Below, in pieces: positions 13,595-27,213 of a stretch of DNA of 64,000 bases. Each line of letters begins with the position of its first letter. The stretch's first letter is position 1. The translations under genes were made by a program, and so were the position numbers. The stretch is taken from assembly GCA_008360955.1 (NCBI GenBank), contig LUCM01006144.1:44250-108249 (forward strand), in the 5' to 3' direction. The notes below the pieces were generated by a model. It was not told the DNA's origin. It made no database searches and worked only from the letters and a program-made list of their open reading frames with translations. The DNA is from Fasciolopsis buskii. Taxonomy: Eukaryota > Platyhelminthes > Trematoda > Plagiorchiida > Fasciolidae.

Positions 13595-16576
13595 TGGGAA
13601 AGATGGCTTATTTAATTTATGCATACTAATGTTAGTTTTTGGAACATAAATTTGTTCTTAATAAAGTGTGATATCTCATCGGGAACGAAGGCTCAGTGCG
13701 AAATGACTCTACGTTTGGTTGATGAGATAGTCTTTTGACAAACTTAAATGGACAAGGTCAAATCTATAATCAATAAGTGTACGTATTTTTTGCCATTTGC
13801 AGAGCATAAATTACGTAAGAACTTCCAGTTCCCTAGTATTTTATGTCCCGATCAGCTTGATTTTTCTCATGTTAACTTGCGGTGTACATTACCAAACAAG
13901 AATCATTCAGAAACTCATGATATTCAACCGTATCTAAGTGTTACTAGATCAGTGGTATTCTCCAAACTTTGCAGCAGTACATAGGAAACGCAGAGATTGT
14001 CCGAGGCAGGTGATCCAACTTTTAATTTTGATCGACAACATGGGTTACCTGGATGGTAGATGAAGGTGGGCTACAAGCAACCGGTTGGATGATAGTTAAA
14101 CTCTTTCATTTCGCATTTGAAACTGATGAGCCTCAGTCACAGTACACGGCTGCCTTGTCGAAGAAGCAAATTTCATAGAAAATGGACTATCTACCGATGC
14201 ACACAATGAGCCAAGCATTCCCACAAATCACAGTTTTATTTTGAATAGAGCAATCACTCTTGTTCCAGGAATGTCATTTTATCCCAAGCGGCTAAAAGAT
14301 TCATTCCAAATTAGATCCCAGCCAAAAAATCTTTTCCTTTGAGACAAAACTTCGGACAAAATTATGTTTTTTGTCAGTAATGAGATTTTTAAGTTCTCTT
14401 ATTTGTTTATATTGATAACCTGACTTCTAGATAGCTTGCAACTTCCAGTGCAGTGTAAGACAATGAACATAACTTGTAAGCGTCCTTTTCACCACAAGTC
14501 CTGCTCAATTACTCACGGAAAACGTTCAATGCTGATTTCAGAATGGTCATTACATCTGACCTTGAAGAATGTAGTTCGTCACTTCTGTTCGTCCGATGAT
14601 CTCAGAGTTTATCCACAGGGTGTAGATCAGTGGTACACAGTGATCACGATATTTCTTTAATTAAAAGTAATAATCAATAATGTTGGGTTACATAAAGGTG
14701 ACCAATTAATACCCCGTTTTTTAAAAATATGATATCCCAATGAGGGCTCTTAATTCCCTTGGGAGGATGCATTGGACCGGCTGCCATTGTATAATGCAAT
14801 TAAAACCAATCCATAGACAAAGAAAACTCTTTAAATAAGTATAAAATTTCTGCCACCGATTTGCCGCCCAAAAAATCACGAATTTACACAATTGGTCCGT
14901 CACAGTTGAACCAATCAGCCTAAATGTTCTATCCATAAAATGAATACACTTTTATTAATCTATTTTTGTAACATGGGTTCTAATTGACACTGAAGCAGTC
15001 ACGCATACAACCGATATTTCATTTCAGTTGATATTTCTAGTGCACGTTGCACATGGAAGAGCACATTTTGAAGTTTAATCTGCTTATTTTATCCTGGGTA
15101 CAATTTTCAGTGATGATGTTGGGTGTACGAAAACCGAATTGCTCTAACTTTTCCAACCCACTTACTTTTTCCCTGAGAGATGACATCCAAAAAACGAAGA
15201 AGGCAGAAGTTCGCAACGTTGCTAAAAAGTTGGCATTATATATGTGATCGAAAACCTGGTAGAATCCCTCAAATGATTTGCTTTATGGCTTGCATCCTTC
15301 GATGCGTTGGATTCCCCGTGGAATGTTTGTTCGGTTACTACGACGATAGTCTAACTCTCAATTAAAAAAGACAACAGAAGAGATTTATCACAAGACTTGA
15401 GAGACGACGTTTGCTGCGCACTCTCGCGGGCTCAGCGGATTAGGCTGTTCGAGGTGGCAGAATCTTTTATATCGGCAATAGCTTCATCTCTGATAACAGT
15501 TAATATACTGCATATACCACGGATAAATATTGAGGATTTACATTAACCCTAAACATTACAGTAAGGGCTTAAGAATAAGAAACACCACAGTCACTTTGGC
15601 TTGTATGTTGCGCTTCTCAACTGCAATCTGGCTTGCTAGGTGAGTGTCCTGGATTTCCACTTCCCGAGGAGTACAGGGCGTGGGTTAGTCTTAATCGAGT
15701 TGAGTTCACTTTAGGTTTCCGCATTGTAAACAGAACAGAAGTAGCTGCGAAGATCAGTCGTGTGTTCGGAATTTCTCTGATGCAAGGCCCATGTAATGAA
15801 ATCCATCCCGGCGAGTTTTATGGCTAAAAGCCAAAGTACCAAAGTACTAACTCAAATTTCCGCAAATGACCTCAGCCAATTGCAATGTCTAATTTCAAAC
15901 GAACCGACAGTTACTCAGCCTTGGTTGACCTCCTTTCAGCTTGCCGGGATGTGTTCTGAAATGTTCATAGAAAGAAGCGTTAAATACTATATTTCCTCGG
16001 CAGAGAGTAAGGATGCGCAAGAGTGAGATAGCAACAGTTTTTTCGACAGGGATACCGCGCGTTAGTGCAAGCAAATCGCAAATTTGTGCTCACCATCTTA
16101 AATGATTAGATTGAAACAACGTTCTGTATGTACTTGTCAGCATTACAGAGCAAATAAAATTAAATCTATTTCCAATTATCACTCCGACGCATCTGATTAC
16201 GCATGAAATCATGAAAAAATGAAGTCCTCTTGGGGTCATTACAACAGACTTTCGATGTACATACAAGTTAGTCTTGTTCTTGTTTTACCAGTTGCCATGA
16301 CACTAGTAAAGGTTATCTGAAACACGACAAAAAAGAAAAGCATGACCAGCTAGTTTAAGTGGATAAACGAGATTTTTGATTGTGGTTATTGTTTCCACCA
16401 AACAAAGATTGCTTAATGCTGCATCACAAGTGACTAAATTAAGGCTAACCCAGGAGAACGCATGTGTTGTGTTCTCCTTATTGGACAGTGCAGTGGAAAT
16501 GTGTTCATAAAAATGTTCAAGTAACAACTTGACGGTTATTTTTCAGCATTTTATTAGGCAATATATGGATGTATTT

Positions 16577-16604
16577 ATATATACATGTATATATATATAT
16601 ATAT
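16577..16604. repeat. (TA)n microsatellite
   Basis: AT repeat with a CATG interruption. Confidence 0.85.
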
Positions 16605-16891
16605 GGCAGCATTTGTAGTCATTTTTCGTCGTATTCCTCTCATCACTCATCACAACCTATTCCGAAGAACGGAAGTGGAAAGACGCTTTACAGTTTCATT
16701 AGTTTTAAAATAGGACATTTTGCATCTGTCTATTTTTATGATCCATTATTTCAGGTGAAGCTCTTAATTACTTCAAACTTCCTTATTGATGCACAAATTT
16801 GCCGCAGAGGTTCTGAATACTTGTGCTCATCGTAGCTCAGGATTTCGATTTTCAGGCTAAATGACCAAAAAAGATCTGCAATTTCTATTTA

Positions 16892-17145
16892 TGAATGATA
16901 TAATGTTAATAACACAGCAATGTTGGTAGACGTTATGTGTCAACGTTTCGACTATTGTGGGTAGTCTTTCTCAAGGCAACTTTACCACTGTAAAACAACT
17001 GTAAAACTTGCTTTGACAAAGACTGCCTGCGGTAGTCGAAATTTTGGCATATAACATCTACCAACAAAGCTGTTATTAACGTTATATCATTCACAATCAA
17101 AACCAATACATGGCGCATCGATTTTTCGATGCACTCCTTACGTCA
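16892..17145. repeat. Foldback repeat, copy 1 (long imperfect inverted repeat)
   Basis: The left arm (about 16898-16977) and right arm (about 17017-17089) pair over roughly 75 nt. Both carry GTTAATAACA.., TTGGTAGA.GTTAT and AGTCGAAA.. or complements. The loop is about 40 nt. To the right lies a smaller hairpin (GCATCG-ATTTTT-CGATGC) and CACTCCTTACGTCA. Similar sequence recurs at 19111-19222, 34623-34720 and 62780-62885. No ORF is present, so this is a non-autonomous element. Confidence 0.75.
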
Positions 17146-18994
17146 TGTGTTCCAGATATCCGCATTTTCGGTTTGGCATTTTGACAATTACATAACGCCT
17201 GGTATGAAAGAACCTTGACAGCTCTCAAAACACCGTAATCGTTTTATGCAATCTGAATTTCAAGAATAGTGACAAATCCTGACTATCTGCACTGAGAAAC
17301 ACAAGATGCATGATCAGGATTTGTGGCCAAACAACCAGTGGTTGAAATACCTCGATACCTGTTATCTTTCCCGCAATAACCAGCCACTTAAGAAGTTTGA
17401 CCGTTTGCAGGCAATCACCATTCGTGCATTAAAAGAGATGCATGTAGCGGTTGTCAGACAAAATGAATCCGGTGGTCACTACTCATACGCCTCCATTGTT
17501 TTGACCGGTCATGTAATGCTTTTGTAAAACTGGAAGAGTAGCTCAAAATCGTTACGGTAGTGACTATGAAGACGAGAACGAGTGCCTCGGAAATCATTTC
17601 TGTTGCTACACTGAACCGACATGATAAATTTTTGGGGATTCAGACAAAAGCATCCATTTGCCTTCGAAAAAGTTTGACATAGGATATTATAAGGGCAGAT
17701 GTGTTAGGAAGTCGCCTCGGTTTAGTCTGTGGAAAATGATCATTTGTCTATATGTTCTGCAGCAAGAAACTTTAAATAGAGTGGTTTGGAATATTCATTT
17801 TTCGATATAACTTAGTCCACCCTCCGGGGTCAGCTGATGACTTCTAAGGTTTCCGGCCTATGGACATGATAGATACAACGGTCCGACTGTCGTACTGTCG
17901 TCTGACGTAAACTCCTCGTTTTCATAACATACATTCTCGAAACTTAACTTATTCCTTATTATAATGCGCACAAGTAAGTTACCAATGGTAACGGCAAAGT
18001 GGTCTTCCGAAGGGGTGAACAATGACTTTAAAAGACCATTGTCGTAATGTACGCACAAGAAATATCTTCCACCTTTATTGATGAACACAACCATTTCCCA
18101 TTGTCGGTTTACCTGATAACATGACAGTTATCACATATCCATGGCAACACGGCTCGATTTGGAATTGCATTCCGCATACAATGCTATCGTAGCTTCTCTC
18201 TTCTTTCAAAAGGACCCGGAAATTTCTGGCGAACCAAGTGTCGCAATCGTCCAAACAAATTTATCAATTCTACACGTTATCGGGCACTTTAAAAGCACAT
18301 CGTAGTTATTGTGATATAAAAATAATCAATACTGCTATTTGAATGAAGTCCTTCGAAACTTTCTACATGTCACATGCTCATTCTATATTAAATCTCATGC
18401 TGTTTCAAGAACCTGTTTGCCTATTCGGTCATCACATTCTCAACCCATATACTGCGGGTGGTTCTGTTGACTATTCGAAAAAGACTGATCAATTGACAGA
18501 TTTCAGTTGGTAGAATGTACTCTAGAACATGCGCGATTTGTTGTACCGGTTGTAAGATAGGGAAAGCACCGATCGGTCATTTTGCTTTTATGGCAGATTC
18601 CCCCCTATCTCACAACAGTAAGTCAGTGTCAGAGAGCTTTCATCCATGGGGCATATAAAAACATGACGGAAATCAATGTCAGAATTACAGGATGCCAGAG
18701 TTATCGTCCATGAAAACAACCTCGAAACCCAACATAGCCTAAATGCTACACAGGAACTTGTATAGCATTTTTCACAGCGACTACTTCAATTGCAGCAACA
18801 ATGACCCCACCCAAGGAAGCGTAATTCTGTACATATTCACTTGACCAGTATTTGTTTTCAGCAACATACATTCAAATTTTTGCACCGTTTCACAAGCGTT
18901 TTACAAACCCAGTGTGTTATTAACGGAAATTAATTTATTATTACGACACCTAATATCTATTCTCATTATCTCTATTTCGTTAGTCATCACTAAT

Positions 18995-19072
18995 GAGTCT
19001 TGTGGTGCAACGGTTTAGTTTATCATGTCAGTCTACTGAATTCTATAGTTCGTAGGTTTCCTTCCCTCGTAC
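18995..19072 (+). mobile_element. Degenerate tRNA-like SINE relic
   Basis: An A-box-like TGGTGCAACGG (19003-19013) is followed by a decayed B box GGTTTCCTTCCC (19055-19066, 8 of 12 to consensus). It sits just left of foldback copy 2. Confidence 0.3.
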
Positions 19073-19110
19073 TTAAAGCCTTTGGTATATTTGTAAATAA
19101 CAGGACCGAT

Positions 19111-19222
19111 TGACGTAAGGAGTGTATCAAAAAATCGACACGCCAGGTATTGATTTTTATTCTGCACGATATAATGTCACTAAAGCATCTACCAACAATG
19201 CTGTATTGTTGACATTATATCC
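19111..19222. repeat. Foldback repeat, copy 2 (reverse orientation, partial)
   Basis: It opens TGACGTAAGGAGTG, the reverse complement of the right end of copy 1, and continues through CATCTACCAACAATGCTG. GATATAATGTCA (19168-19179) and TGACATTATATC (19210-19221) form a perfect 12-bp stem. One arm and the middle are missing. Confidence 0.7.
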
Positions 19223-22200
19223 TCTGGCATATCGTTGATCGACTACGCTTATCAATTAGCAACTTTCGCAATGCTTATTTGTCAAAATTATTCCCAATGA
19301 AATCTCTCCAGATAAATTAGCTAAATCAAATTGTAAACTAAGATAGACCCGAGCAGAGTTTTGTTTCATTTGTCATCCTGGGTGAGTGATGCCCTAGATA
19401 TAATTAATCAATATTTTCTTAATGAATGTCAAATTGATTGCAGGTTATAACTCAATTGGGTGGTTTTTATGAGGTTCTGATCACAGAGCTTGACGTTCAG
19501 ATCCCACGCTTTCCAGCACCAGTAAAGCAACTTAGTTAGAGACGATATTAGAAGTAATCATTTCATTAACGTGGAAGGTCTCAACCAACTAAGATTACGA
19601 GACGTTTGACAAGTAATGTCAAGCTCAGCAATCAGAATCTCAAGGAAGTTAATAGGTTCGCGAAAGCATTTTGTCTTGTTGCTTGTTTAACAGATTCACC
19701 TTCGGATTCAGTGTCGCACTACTCATCGTGATTCCTCATCCAATACTTTTCAGTCACTCTATTGAAAGACGGTTTTCGTTATTCTGTTTCACAATCAAAG
19801 CCTTTCACCTTGCTATGATCTTCGAAGCAATGTGTCTAAATGAACAAACTGGCGACGTCAACTCTCTCTTTTGGTACCGCTAATGGAACGAATAATCAAT
19901 ATTGAATACTATCCTGATTGCCAGATTAGCTGTGTCAAATTTCTCGGTTTCACAGTAAGCTTAGAGTTGGCAATGGTCTTAAAAAATTACTAGCTGGGAA
20001 TTTTGGATGTTATCATCTCATCGGGCTACGAATTCATCATAAGTAAGACATTCAGACACAGGAGATTAAACAAACGATTTCGCCTGTGAGCACGATTATC
20101 TATATTTTATCCAAGAATACGTTCACTTATGTTTATGTTTCAGCTCTTAAAAAGCTGACATTTTAGAATGAATTTCATATTATCGATGACTGTTTACCCT
20201 CATTCAGCCAGTCATCAACAATGGGGCTTTTGCACACCAGTGTCTGTAATGTGCAATTCGGAAAATTAGCACACAACCCGGGCGTACATCAACTGGGACA
20301 ATACTGTTTAAAATAACTTTTGATGCTTTACGTGGTATTGTTTATTTCATTCAGTCAGCGAAGTCTAATTCTGGTTTGTACAACTGTTCTGTTTTTACTC
20401 CAAAAGGTTGCGGTTTGCGTGGAATTTGAGGAAAAAAACTTGCATATCCTTTAGCCACAACGTCCCCACTTGTACACGACGAGACCAATGTCTTCGATCT
20501 GATCGGCTAGATTTCAATCTGCCTCTGTAATTGTTTAATAATATAATACAATTCACCCATAAATCGGTTTTACCTGGAAGTGTAGCTCAGCCAAGTGTTG
20601 CTACCGATGTAAAGCATCGGTGTTTCGTTCCGTGCAGTTCTATTACTTGTGGTTGTTTTTTGGATGCATTTTCAGTTCTCGTGGGCAGCATTCTAGGCAC
20701 TTCTTTGGGCTTGGGCATTGCCCGAATTTTGATATTGTCTACTTCTAATGGCATAGAAATAATAAACTCTTGAAGCAGTTCTTCGATTCGTTGAATGCAG
20801 CAAGGTGTCTGTTAAAACTCACATACAGCCTAAATCCAGAGACTAAAATTTCGGCTAAGCACTAGGTCAATGAGACAGTTTCTTAACTTAAATGAATTTC
20901 TTCCAAGCATATTTTATCGAATAATCTAATTTCGGTAAATGTATGATGCAATGGATCCATGGGGATTTCGACCTTACAGTTAAACGGAAATAGCTCAGTC
21001 AATCTGATGTCTAGTCTGTGGCCCTAGTATATTCAACTGTCCATAAGAGAATGGTTATGTCATCCAGTTAGTCATTTAGGTTTGTGGAGCCTGAATGTAA
21101 AGGTCGTGTGTGCGAAATATCCTCGATTGGTAGCTTTGCTAGGGCCAACCCCCCCTTCCAGTGAATGCTGTGCGCCTTTCGTTTACTAAATAATGCAGGT
21201 AAAGTAGTAATACTCAGTAATTGAGTCGACGTTACAATATATGACATCAACGGACTAAGCAAATAATTTCTCTACAACTGTGAATCCATACCGTTTCGAC
21301 GATTGAAACCATTGATATTCGGCTAAGGCCGTCGTATGCACTGCTCTTCGTCTTGGGTCCGACAACTAACACAACAAACTGGAATGGATTCGACAATCTT
21401 TAACCAATTACATTGATGCTCTTACCTATCAAGAAAATAGAGCTACAAATACCAATTACGTAAATGAGCCTCTGCCGGATGGGCGGGATTCAGGAGCTTC
21501 ACTTCTGACAGGCTGTTTTGAAGTTTGGATGTGAAATGGGTAACTGCTTTTTTTTGTTCCACAGACCATATAGTTCTCAGTGTAGTCTGAAAATAATAAC
21601 TGCGGTTGGTTTAAATAATGCCAGGATAAACTTGCAGTAAAATGTCATTTGTCGAATTTGTTCTCCCACACTGTGTGATGTCACTATGGCAGTCAGTGAA
21701 CAAATGCTCTTTATCATTTTGGTCCTTGCACATAAAACCCAGAGGAACGAAACAGAGTTCACTAGTGAATGTATTGTCACCCATACTAGTAATATGAAGA
21801 TTTTATTTCCCCTTGACAGATAATCAAATTCCCGCGAGATCCTGATCGACGTTGTCAGAAATCGTCTATTGCTGGAAATCCGTCACTTTGCACCGGAGGC
21901 CCGTGGCTTTTCAAATGAAAGGGAGAGCTGCTTCATCAAACAGTAATTCGTACTGGGCCATTAAGAGCTTTGATATGGTAACGACCACGACGTTCAACTT
22001 GTAATTGTTCGTCTCGGGTTGGAGTACTAGTTTGGTTGAAGTACATATGCATCAAGGATGTTTGTTACTAGGGATAAGATAGAGTGACCTTGCTCTCAAG
22101 GATTCTTAATGAAAATTCGAATGTCAATACTACACAGTCGATTGAGCTGTTCTGGAAATTGGAACCATTCTGCAATGGAAAAAGCAATAAAAGAGCTTGC

Positions 22201-23810
22201 ACAAGTGGCCCCAAAACACAATTAAGTCCGAACATTTCTTCTGTCAGAAAGAAGTTTATAATATACGCTCATTTCAGTGACTTCACCTGGAAGGAAATAT
22301 AGTGATAGTCGTCGCTGGAGATATTGTAAATTTCAAGTGACACGTCCAAGAAAAAAAATGACAACGAACAAACAGAACATGACAGTTGTTGCCGTATCTC
22401 TCAAGCATAACACTTCGGAATCTCAATGTAGAGCGCGAGTGGTGTCTACTACAGTAACGTAAGAGAATTCCATATGTGGATGCTTGTCTGGCGGAGAATT
22501 AAACATCCATGATAACCCCTGAATTGCCGTGGAGGAAATGTGTAGGTGGGGCTATTCACATTGTTAGAACTGCTAGCAAATCTCCACAGCCAACTTAGTA
22601 ACAATCAGAAATAAAAATAAGCTTTTTGTGATTTATTTTGGCTGGCTAGAGCGGTCACATGGGCTTTAGTGTATGTTTTCAGTTAATGACCAACATTAAC
22701 ATGTGCACCTTTGATTTCGCATTTCAAAATCCAAACACGGGTACTGTGAGATACTTGTTCATCATATTCAATTAAACCTTTCTTAATTAGGGAATTGAAA
22801 ATTAACTGGCCGCTCACAACTTGATCCAATCACGGATAGTCTTTGACCCCGGCAAGGTTTCAACCCAAGAGTGAAATTAATCTACACATCCGCACCAAAT
22901 TGCTTTCTGTACTCTGTAGATCAATTCCTCGTTGACCTCAAGTTTCTAAAATTGCTCAGCCTTGGGCGAAAACATCCCTGGATTTCTGAGATTCCGGTTT
23001 CAACTTCCAGTGTGATGACCGAACTGGAAAATCTTCTGTAGTTCTCATATTTTTACTGCTTTTGTTTGATCCGTTCAATGCTGAAGCTTGACTGCAAAGG
23101 CTCCAACAAAATGACCTTTGTACTGGACAGAAGCTGCGGTCTGAAACAGTAAATACTACTTTGTAAAAGCAGTTCGCAGCTAACCTAATTGAGAATCGAG
23201 TTGTTAGTCCAGTGAGCGATCGAGCCTCTGAGAATGATAATCGGCCGACTGTTTCATCCTCCCACACTGAGTTCAGTAAAGATCTATCCACCTGGAGAAG
23301 TTTTGATCGCTGTCAAAATCAAGACTGAAAATCTACGTTTACTATCTCGCGGTAATTTGTTCCAATCTGCATGGATCATTTAGTTTTGTCATGTTCCGTT
23401 GGGAATCGCTAATCCCACGTCAATGTCCTGACTTCATATGATGACAGACACGTAGTCGACTTCAAGCACCAGTTTCATATTTGGACTACTCGAAAAATGG
23501 GAACTATATGTCATTAAATGGCTTTGTCTTCGTATACGTGCGGTTGTGTATGTTCATAAAAAACGTCATATCAGTGATTCTTTCAATCTTAAGATTAGTT
23601 TCCGAGCAAAATTCCATGCTTCTCTAAACGACTAATCGAATTTTAAGGTGTATAAACTTGCTTTGTTAAAAAATTAATTTTCGCGTAAATTTATGAAGGC
23701 TAAGGGACCTCCATTTTTTCTAGCCTATAATCAACCCAAGCAACTACTCGCTTGGCTATCGATCAGCCACAAACTATTCATGGTTTCATGTGAGCACGAA
23801 CAGGAACATA

Positions 23811-23823
23811 TACACACACACAC
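23811..23823. repeat. (CA)n microsatellite
   Basis: About six CA units. Confidence 0.8.
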
Positions 23824-26800
23824 GCATCCAAACATAGACGAACAGACACACGTACGTCTACACCATGCCTTCTGTAACGAGGACCAATGAAATTATTTTC
23901 AGTAGTGATCACACCAATGCTAATGCGTCGGACTTCGTATCCAGGCGACAAAACAACAGGACGTAATCCGTTGTGCCGATTGGAGTAGCATTCAAAAGGA
24001 ATACCTTGGTCAAAAAATATTGAGAAAAGCTGATTGAATATTCTGCATTTCTCCGGAATTGCAAGGAAACTACGGGTGTGAGTCTCTTTTTTTGTTGATA
24101 AAATTCCACTCAACTCGTGGCTATTCAGTCTCGTTCAAATTATTGCAATTTATTGTAACCTGATGACTCGTGATTATACCACTGCGCTGCGGTGGAAATA
24201 AATGTCCTACAAATTATACGGCAGTAAATAGTAAGTTTGCAGTAGTACTAAAACTGGTCAAAAATGTTTTATATTTATCCACACGGAATTTTGAATTACC
24301 TGGATAGTTAATTACACTTTTCCGGCTGCTTGTATATTCCCACAAACGTACTTATGAAATACTTACCGATTACAAACAATAGACTTGAAAATTTCTTTCT
24401 TAAACTTTGAGAAGTCTTTAACATTTAAAGCTCTAATTACGACAACCGCAAATTTCATGAGTTTCGTTGCCATTCAATTCCACTGAATCCATTAGAAGAC
24501 CACTGCATTGCTGACTGGATGGTCTTGTTTCCGGTTCTCAAGATAATTCTATTCAACTATTGAAAGGGAGAAACGTGCAATGAGGTTCGTGATTTGTATA
24601 GAACGATCTGAAGTGTGAAGTCCCTTTCAAGGCAGCTATGCAGTCATTTGGAGAAAAATACCCATGGTAACTTAGACGTCGGCTTAATACACCCATTCCC
24701 AAATTTGCAGGTTTCGTATTTCGGAAGCTTAATATAATACGTTACATGACCCATCTGTTTCTATGGAATCCAAAGCACCCTAACTTCTGACACACTGACT
24801 TTTCTGATAGGCCAGCGAAAATCGGTTTGGAAGTTTTACCGAAGTCATTATTTTACAGATATTTTAGCAACGACTGAATTTCTAAGGATGCTTGCTGAAG
24901 ATTTAGACATTCTTTGTTCATTGGGGGCATGTCTATATTATATTAATGACAGAAGCAAATCATTCTAAATGACGGACAGCAATAAATGTCATAAAAGTTT
25001 AAGTTTGGACCAATGGGGGGCGATAGCAAGGCTATTTGCGTGCACTGGCTTAAACCTTTATCTTGTCTTCAAAATAATGTGTTCGCGAAAATCACGTGAA
25101 CATTTGCTTCAAAGTAGACAAGCAGAATCAAGCTGTAAACGTTTACAAAGTATGAATCTAATACGAAACAGTATCCAGCTTGTCAAAACAAAGAGGATCG
25201 CTGGGTAGATGGGAATTCATGGCGCACTTCAATAGAGGGCGTTTTTGGTGGACGGAGAAGGATTAGAACGAAGTTGAAGAGTAAGTTTTGTGAAATAACG
25301 ATGGTCTCCCTTATTCTGATGGAAAGATGAAGCCATTGAGTGAAATATTTTTCTCTATAGATGAACGGAAATTTTAGATCGCCTCGAGTTCAGTCAGTAC
25401 TGGATTCACCACGAAAGCATAGAAAGAGTGATCTGGTATTGTACCTGTGTGTCTGGAACTTGTTGTTCAATAGTCTGACAGTCTGTTCGTTAAGCCATTT
25501 TAAACATGGCATGGGATATCTGAAGTTTCCTGGATATGAAAGCAGCATAGTCTAAAATGTTTGCTACGAACCGACGTTTCCCTTTCTATAGTTAACATTC
25601 CTCATAGCAAGTTTACAACCAAAACTTCCCAAACAAGCTGTGACGACGTAATCCAAAAACGTCAACCGACATCAGGTGAAGCAAAGCTTCCTCGTTACAA
25701 ACAAACAGTAAGAAGCAATCAGTAGAATGCCCAAAAAAGGTCACTTTTAGAAAAAAAGTAATCAATGCAATCCGCACGGCTTCTTTGCTTGATCAAGATT
25801 GTTCCTTTTGTATGCTATGCTCTAAGATGTTATGGTCACTAAGCTTACTCAACTAGCGTGCAGTTGTGCTTACATTTGATTGCACCTCAAAGCCCGGACC
25901 CTGGAGTTCTCGAACACGTGCTTGAAACTCTGAAAGAAAACAATAATGCCTAAACTGTCAAATGCGTATCCAAGTCGTAATTCCTATCTTAATTTAATTG
26001 ATATAAATTTTGCGTTTAGAGATAGCTTTGTTACGAACGGCCTCAAGATTTAACCAGAAACAAAATCAAACTGATGCATTTGAGAAACTGGTATCCTGTA
26101 ATTACCAGGGATGTTTTACTGCAAATAATTCTCCGTATTTCTCGTATTCGTTTGTAAAGCTTCCTCTTGAATATGTCTGCTTGGTTAGATAACTCTCTTT
26201 AAGTAATCTCCCGCTTTACCCATGCCATCGTGCACGGGACGGGGATATATTTATCGATTTTACCAATACCTATATACCTGTTTCGATAAAGAATAGAGAG
26301 GGGGAGTCACTCACTCCCTGCCGTAAATTAAGTTAAGCGGTATTGTTAACTGCATGCACCTAAGACCAATCACTAGGAATAAACGTATGAGAGGAACTGC
26401 ATATCAAAGTACCGGGAGCCCGCATCTAATGAGCATTGACAGACGGGAAACAGACCATGTGTTCCTTCATATAAAGCAACGAATTATTTGATTTTGATTG
26501 GGTTAGACTATGAAGGAATTTACACCAAGTCAAGTAGTATTATCAGAGACACTGTTTGGATGAAAAGAAAGTTTCATAGCAGGTAGTCAATTCAAATGAA
26601 TTCAAGAAACGTCGTATAAACCCCACAATATGATGGATCTTTGGCGCATTACTGGTTGGCACAATACGTGGAACCATTGAAGGCAGTTTTCAAAATTATT
26701 CGCATGAATTTGGAGGCCTTCGAGTTCTTCAGCCGGCAATAATCGGCAGTGAAAAGTTACAGCGAAGTTTGAAGCTACACAAGAAATACAGGTAGTAGTG

Positions 26801-27191
26801 ATGATCGAGTTTTCGTCGTATGGAAACACTCGATTCGTCTTTTGTGAGATACGTGTAAACTAGACAGGAGTTATCAGATAGAATCCGGGAAAACAGTTAA
26901 ATGTAAAAACAAAACACGGCAATCATTAGCGCGATTAGCGAATGCAGAAATGTCAGTGGATCATGACAACGTGTTTTCAGTCTCATGATCTTGTATTAGG
27001 GGATTACCGTTAACTCATGTTAACCCTTGAAACGAAGTTTGAAACATAAATCACCGACGGTGACACCCGGTCAATTTGTTTGCTTACCTGTTGTCGAATT
27101 ACACCAATTCCATCACTGAAGAAGATATACTTTTAGCCGTTTTTGTTAACACTGCTTAGAAAGGCGAATTCGGACTACTTTTGATGTAGCC

Positions 27192-27213
27192 TCACACACA
27201 CACACACACACAC
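27192..27213. repeat. (CA)n microsatellite
   Basis: About eleven CA units. Confidence 0.9.

Larger units (their letters stand above)
8521..16891. other. Gene-free stretch
   Basis: Apart from the listed palindrome and microsatellites, I recognise nothing. A short hairpin AGGAGAAC/GTTCTCCT lies at 16452-16478. Open frames here lack family motifs and splice support. Confidence 0.45.
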
